Assembly (NCBI GenBank): GCA_965279315.1
Contig: OZ257145.1
Location: 62,001 to 126,000, forward strand
DNA from: JAPWJZ01 sp965279315
GTDB lineage: Bacteria > Pseudomonadota > Alphaproteobacteria > Micavibrionales > UBA2020
Direction of reading: 5' to 3'
DNA length: 64,000 nucleotides
Shown here: positions 61,128 to 64,000 of the stretch, one piece after another
How positions within the stretch are numbered: position 1 is the first letter of the stretch
Layout of the letters: every line of letters begins with the position of its first letter
Position numbers and translations under genes: made by a program
The notes under the pieces: model-generated
Databases searched by the model: none
What the model saw: the letters and a program-made list of their open reading frames with translations, nothing else
Told to the model about the DNA's origin: nothing

Positions 61128-62204
61128 CTATGCAGCCTTTGCGGCGCGCGCATCGATGCCGACCGCCTGCGAGATATGGGTGAAGCCGTCTTTTTGCAAA
61201 AGATCGACAAGTCCGTTCAGGATATCGGGCACCAGCTGCGGGCCTTCGTAAATCAGGCCCGTATAAACCTGAACCAGCGTCGCGCCTGCGCGGATTTTCG
61301 CATAGGCGTCGGCGGCGGAGGCGATGCCCCCTGCCCCGATGATCGGCAGCCGCCCGCCCGTCAGCTTATAAAAATCCGCGATGCGCTCGGTCGCAAGATC
61401 GCGCAGCAGTTGCCCGCTGAGACCGCCCTTTTCCTGCTTCAGCGCGGCATCCAGCTTGTCGGGGCGCGTGATGGTGGTATTGCCGACGATCAGGCCGTCG
61501 ATGCTGTGTTTTTGCAGCAGCTCCGCAATCGCCGCGCGCTGTTCGGGCTCGAGGTCGGGCGCGACCTTCAGCACCAGCGGCGGACGCTTGGCGGCACCGT
61601 CACGCACCTTGACGAGGCCTGCCAGCAATTTGTCCAGCACCTCGCTGCCCTGCAGATCGCGCAGGCCGGCGGTATTGGGCGATGACACGTTGACGGTGAT
61701 GTAATCGGCATATTCGGCCAGCTGTTCGATGCAGTGGCGGTAATCGCTATAGGGCGACGCGGCTTCCTTGTTGATGCCGATATTCACGCCCAGCACGCCC
61801 TGAATGCCCTTGAATTTCGACCTGTAGAACGCGACGTTCTGCCAGAAATTCGCCAGCCCCTTGCCGGGGAAACCCATGCGGTTGATGACGGACCTGTTCG
61901 CGGTGTCGCGGAAAATGCGCGGTTTCGGGTTGCCGTCCTGCGCAACCGGCGTGACCGTGCCGACCTCGACGAAACCGAAGCCCATATTGAACAGCGATGA
62001 TATGACTTCCGCATCCTTGTCGAACCCGGCCGCCAGGCCCAGGGGATTGCGGAATTCGCGCCCCCACAGGTTCACGAACAGCGCGGGGTTATCGACCACC
62101 TGATGCGGGCCTGCGCCCGTCTTTAGAATGCGCAAGGTCAGCTGGTGCGCCTGTTCGGGATCGAGCTTCATCAGCAGCGGGCGGATGTATTTATATAAGT
62201 CCAT
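61128..62204 (-). CDS. pyrD: Dihydroorotate dehydrogenase, class 2
   Basis: 358 residues. Class 2 (quinone-dependent, membrane-associated) features are visible: N-terminal helices for membrane contact (1-45), AAGFDKDAEVISSLFNMGFG, active-site Ser loop NVSSPNTAGLRDLQG, and FMN-binding IGAGGIASAADAYAKIRAGA. It oxidises dihydroorotate to orotate in pyrimidine synthesis. It is one base behind thrC and abuts the EAL gene, so cotranscribed. Confidence 0.96.
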   Translation of the reverse strand: MDLYKYIRPLLMKLDPEQAHQLTLRILKTGAGPHQVVDNPALFVNLWGREFRNPLGLAAGFDKDAEVISSLFNMGFGFVEVGTVTPVAQDGNPKPRIFRDTANRSVINRMGFPGKGLANFWQNVAFYRSKFKGIQGVLGVNIGINKEAASPYSDYRHCIEQLAEYADYITVNVSSPNTAGLRDLQGSEVLDKLLAGLVKVRDGAAKRPPLVLKVAPDLEPEQRAAIAELLQKHSIDGLIVGNTTITRPDKLDAALKQEKGGLSGQLLRDLATERIADFYKLTGGRLPIIGAGGIASAADAYAKIRAGATLVQVYTGLIYEGPQLVPDILNGLVDLLQKDGFTHISQAVGIDARAAKAA

Positions 62205-62205
62205 C

Positions 62206-63609
62206 TTAAGCCTTCACCCCGTCGCGCACGAATTTCTGCACCCATTCCAGCTTGTTGGGCAGGGTGACGCAGCGCTCTTCGCGCGTATAAAGGTCCGCCA
62301 TATGGGCGGGGAGTTCCGGCGTGATGCCGATCGCTTTCCTGACCGCATCGGGGAATTTCGACGGATGCGCGGTTGCGAGCGACACGACGACGCTGTCGGG
62401 ATAGGCTTCGCGGTATTTCTGCGCGACCGCCAAACCGACTGCCGTATGCGGGTCGATGATATAGCCGTATTTTTCATGCGTATCGCGGATGGTTTTCAGC
62501 GTGTTCTCGTCGCTGACCGCGCCGCTGGCAAACAGTTCGCGCAGGTTTTTCATGCCGACTTCCTGGATGACGAAGGGCGCCGGCTTGCGGAAATGCGCCA
62601 TCGTCTGGTCCACCGCCGCGCCCTGCCGGCCGAAGACGTCGAACAGCAGGCGTTCGAAATTGCTGGAGACCTGGATGTCCATGCTGGGGCTGAGGCTGGG
62701 CGCCGACGGTTCCATGTTCATGCGGCCGGTCGTAAAGAACCGGTGCAGGATATCGTTGCGGTTGGTGGCCGCGATCAGGCGTTCCACCGGCAGCCCCATC
62801 GACTGCGCGATATAACCGGCATAGATATTGCCGAAATTCCCGGTGGGCACGGAGAACACGGTCTTTTTCTTGGTCTGGTGGAACAGCCGCGCACCGGCGT
62901 AAACATAGTACACAACCTGCGCGAGGATGCGCGCCCAGTTGATCGAATTGACGGCGGAAAGGTGCATGTCGTTGCGGAAGGTCGCATCGTTGAACATCGC
63001 CTTTACCAGATCCTGACAATCGTCAAAGCTGCCTTCGATGGCGATATTGTGCACATTCGAATCCAGCACCGTCGTCATCTGGCGGCGCTGCACTTCGGAT
63101 ACGCGGCCCTTCGGGTGCAGCACAAAAATATCGACATTATGCTTGCCGCGGAACGCCTCGATCGCGGCAGAACCGGTATCGCCCGATGTCGCGGCGACGA
63201 TGGTGGTGCGCAGGTTTTTCTGGGCGAGGATATGGCTGAACACCTGGCCCAGGAATTGCAGCGCGACATCCTTGAACGCCAGCGTCGGGCCGTGGAACAG
63301 TTCCAGCACATGCAGGTTGTCGTCGAGCCTGCGCAGCGGCGCGATTTCCTTGTTCGAAAAGGTTTTGTAAGACGCGCGCAGCAGCTCGATCAGTTTTTCC
63401 GACGGGATATCGGCCTGCACAAACGGCAGCATCACGCGCCATGCCACCTCCAGGTAATTCTGGCTGTTCATGTTGCCGATTTCCGCTTCCGACAGGTGCG
63501 GGCAGGATTCCGGCACGTAAAGCCCGCCATCCGATGCCAGCCCCGTCAGCGTCGCGCCGGAAAAACTCAGGCGCGGCGCCTTGCCGCGCGTGCTGATGTA
63601 GTTCAGCAT
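62206..63609 (-). CDS. thrC: Threonine synthase
   Basis: 467 residues, the long form of threonine synthase seen in proteobacteria and fungi. It starts MLNYISTRGKAPRLSFSGAT, and the PLP-binding lysine is in TLAFKDVALQFLG. The glycine-rich phosphate loop is VAATSGDTGSAAIEAF. It converts O-phosphohomoserine to threonine. It overlaps the upstream M32 carboxypeptidase gene by 7 bp. Confidence 0.96.
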   Translation of the reverse strand: MLNYISTRGKAPRLSFSGATLTGLASDGGLYVPESCPHLSEAEIGNMNSQNYLEVAWRVMLPFVQADIPSEKLIELLRASYKTFSNKEIAPLRRLDDNLHVLELFHGPTLAFKDVALQFLGQVFSHILAQKNLRTTIVAATSGDTGSAAIEAFRGKHNVDIFVLHPKGRVSEVQRRQMTTVLDSNVHNIAIEGSFDDCQDLVKAMFNDATFRNDMHLSAVNSINWARILAQVVYYVYAGARLFHQTKKKTVFSVPTGNFGNIYAGYIAQSMGLPVERLIAATNRNDILHRFFTTGRMNMEPSAPSLSPSMDIQVSSNFERLLFDVFGRQGAAVDQTMAHFRKPAPFVIQEVGMKNLRELFASGAVSDENTLKTIRDTHEKYGYIIDPHTAVGLAVAQKYREAYPDSVVVSLATAHPSKFPDAVRKAIGITPELPAHMADLYTREERCVTLPNKLEWVQKFVRDGVKA

Positions 63610-64000
63610 GCGCCCTCATAGGCCTTTTCAAGATAGCGTTCGGTCACGTGTTTCTTGAAGAAGTGCGTCGACATTTTCTGCCCCGTCACCTTCTCCACCA
63701 GCTCCTGCGGCTTATACAGGCAGCCCTTCGACTGCACATTTTCGCGCAGCCAGCCGTTGAACGGCTTGAAGTCGCCGCCCTTCACGCCCTGCATGACATC
63801 CGGAATGTCTTTTTTCATCTTGTCCACGAATTGCGCCGCCGTGAATGCGCCCAGCGCATAGGCGGGGAAATACCCGAACGCGCCGAAATACCAGTGAATG
63901 TCCTGCAGGCAGCCGTTCTTGTCATTCGGCGGCGTCACGCCCAGCAAGGCCTTGAAGCCGTCATTCCATGCTTGCGGCAAATCCTTCACCTCCAGCTTGC
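63603..64000 (-). CDS. M32 carboxypeptidase (Taq type), 5' part outside window
   Basis: The frame is open to the right edge, so only the last 132 or so residues are seen; the GTG at 63989 is not a real start. The visible part, AWNDGFKALLGVTPPNDKNG followed by CLQDIHWYFGAFGYFPAYALG, and the VQSKGCLYKPQELVEKVTGQ end are typical of the C-terminus of thermostable carboxypeptidase 1 (M32). The HEXXH zinc site would lie upstream, outside the window. It probably heads the thrC-pyrD-EAL-HAD operon or belongs to it. Confidence 0.9.
   Translation of the reverse strand, partial: KLEVKDLPQAWNDGFKALLGVTPPNDKNGCLQDIHWYFGAFGYFPAYALGAFTAAQFVDKMKKDIPDVMQGVKGGDFKPFNGWLRENVQSKGCLYKPQELVEKVTGQKMSTHFFKKHVTERYLEKAYEGAC

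Overview
The window reads as one continuous chromosomal stretch of a motile alphaproteobacterium. Three things point there: the cell-cycle regulator CtrA and its phosphotransferase ChpT, the flagellar regulators FlbT, FlaF and FlbD, which are typical of that class, and the fused indolepyruvate oxidoreductase. Placement below class is inference. The mix of a flagellum, ankyrin-repeat proteins and DotA-like secretion proteins would suit a Micavibrio-like or Rhodospirillales-related lineage, but no rRNA or other phylogenetic marker is present to test this. I see no tRNA, rRNA, CRISPR array, insertion sequence or prophage.

Positions 1-18,100 are mainly a flagellar region. It holds a truncated TPR-sulfotransferase, flagellin, flbT-flaF, then fliF-fliG-fliH-fliN-flbD-flhA-flhF-flhG and a FliK-like gene on the plus strand, and fliI-fliJ on the minus strand. 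ctrA diverges from fliI. CtrA-type TTAA-N7-TTAAC sequences, exact or near, lie upstream of flagellin, flbT, fliF and ctrA. From 18,092 to 22,882 a minus-strand chemotaxis operon follows (cheA-cheW-cheY-cheB-cheR), separated from ctrA by a run of tandem terminator-like hairpins. Next come an ankyrin gene, chpT and a phosphomannomutase. CtrA and ChpT, the final steps of the CckA-ChpT-CtrA relay, thus sit on either side of the chemotaxis genes.

Positions 25,900-44,430 are mixed. They hold a three-gene operon (unknown protein, RlmM/FtsJ-like methyltransferase, M24 aminopeptidase), an AT-richer orphan gene bracketed by REP-like palindromes, a small membrane protein, three ankyrin-repeat genes sharing an apparently undescribed C-terminal domain, paired palindromic repeats, rpsU, the indolepyruvate:ferredoxin oxidoreductase and a yejABEF peptide importer.

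Positions 44,606-58,755 are the most unusual part: four consecutive minus-strand genes of 966-1387 codons for large polytopic proteins that I assign to the DotA/TraY family of type IVB secretion. Each has its own near-identical promoter (TTGACG, 17-bp spacer, -10) inside a conserved block of about 75 bp, and each is followed by a GC-rich terminator hairpin. The tails show that they form two pairs. No other Dot/Icm component is in the window. The end of the window (58,927-64,000) is a tight minus-strand operon of an M32 carboxypeptidase (cut by the edge), thrC, pyrD, a degenerate EAL protein and a HAD class IIA hydrolase.
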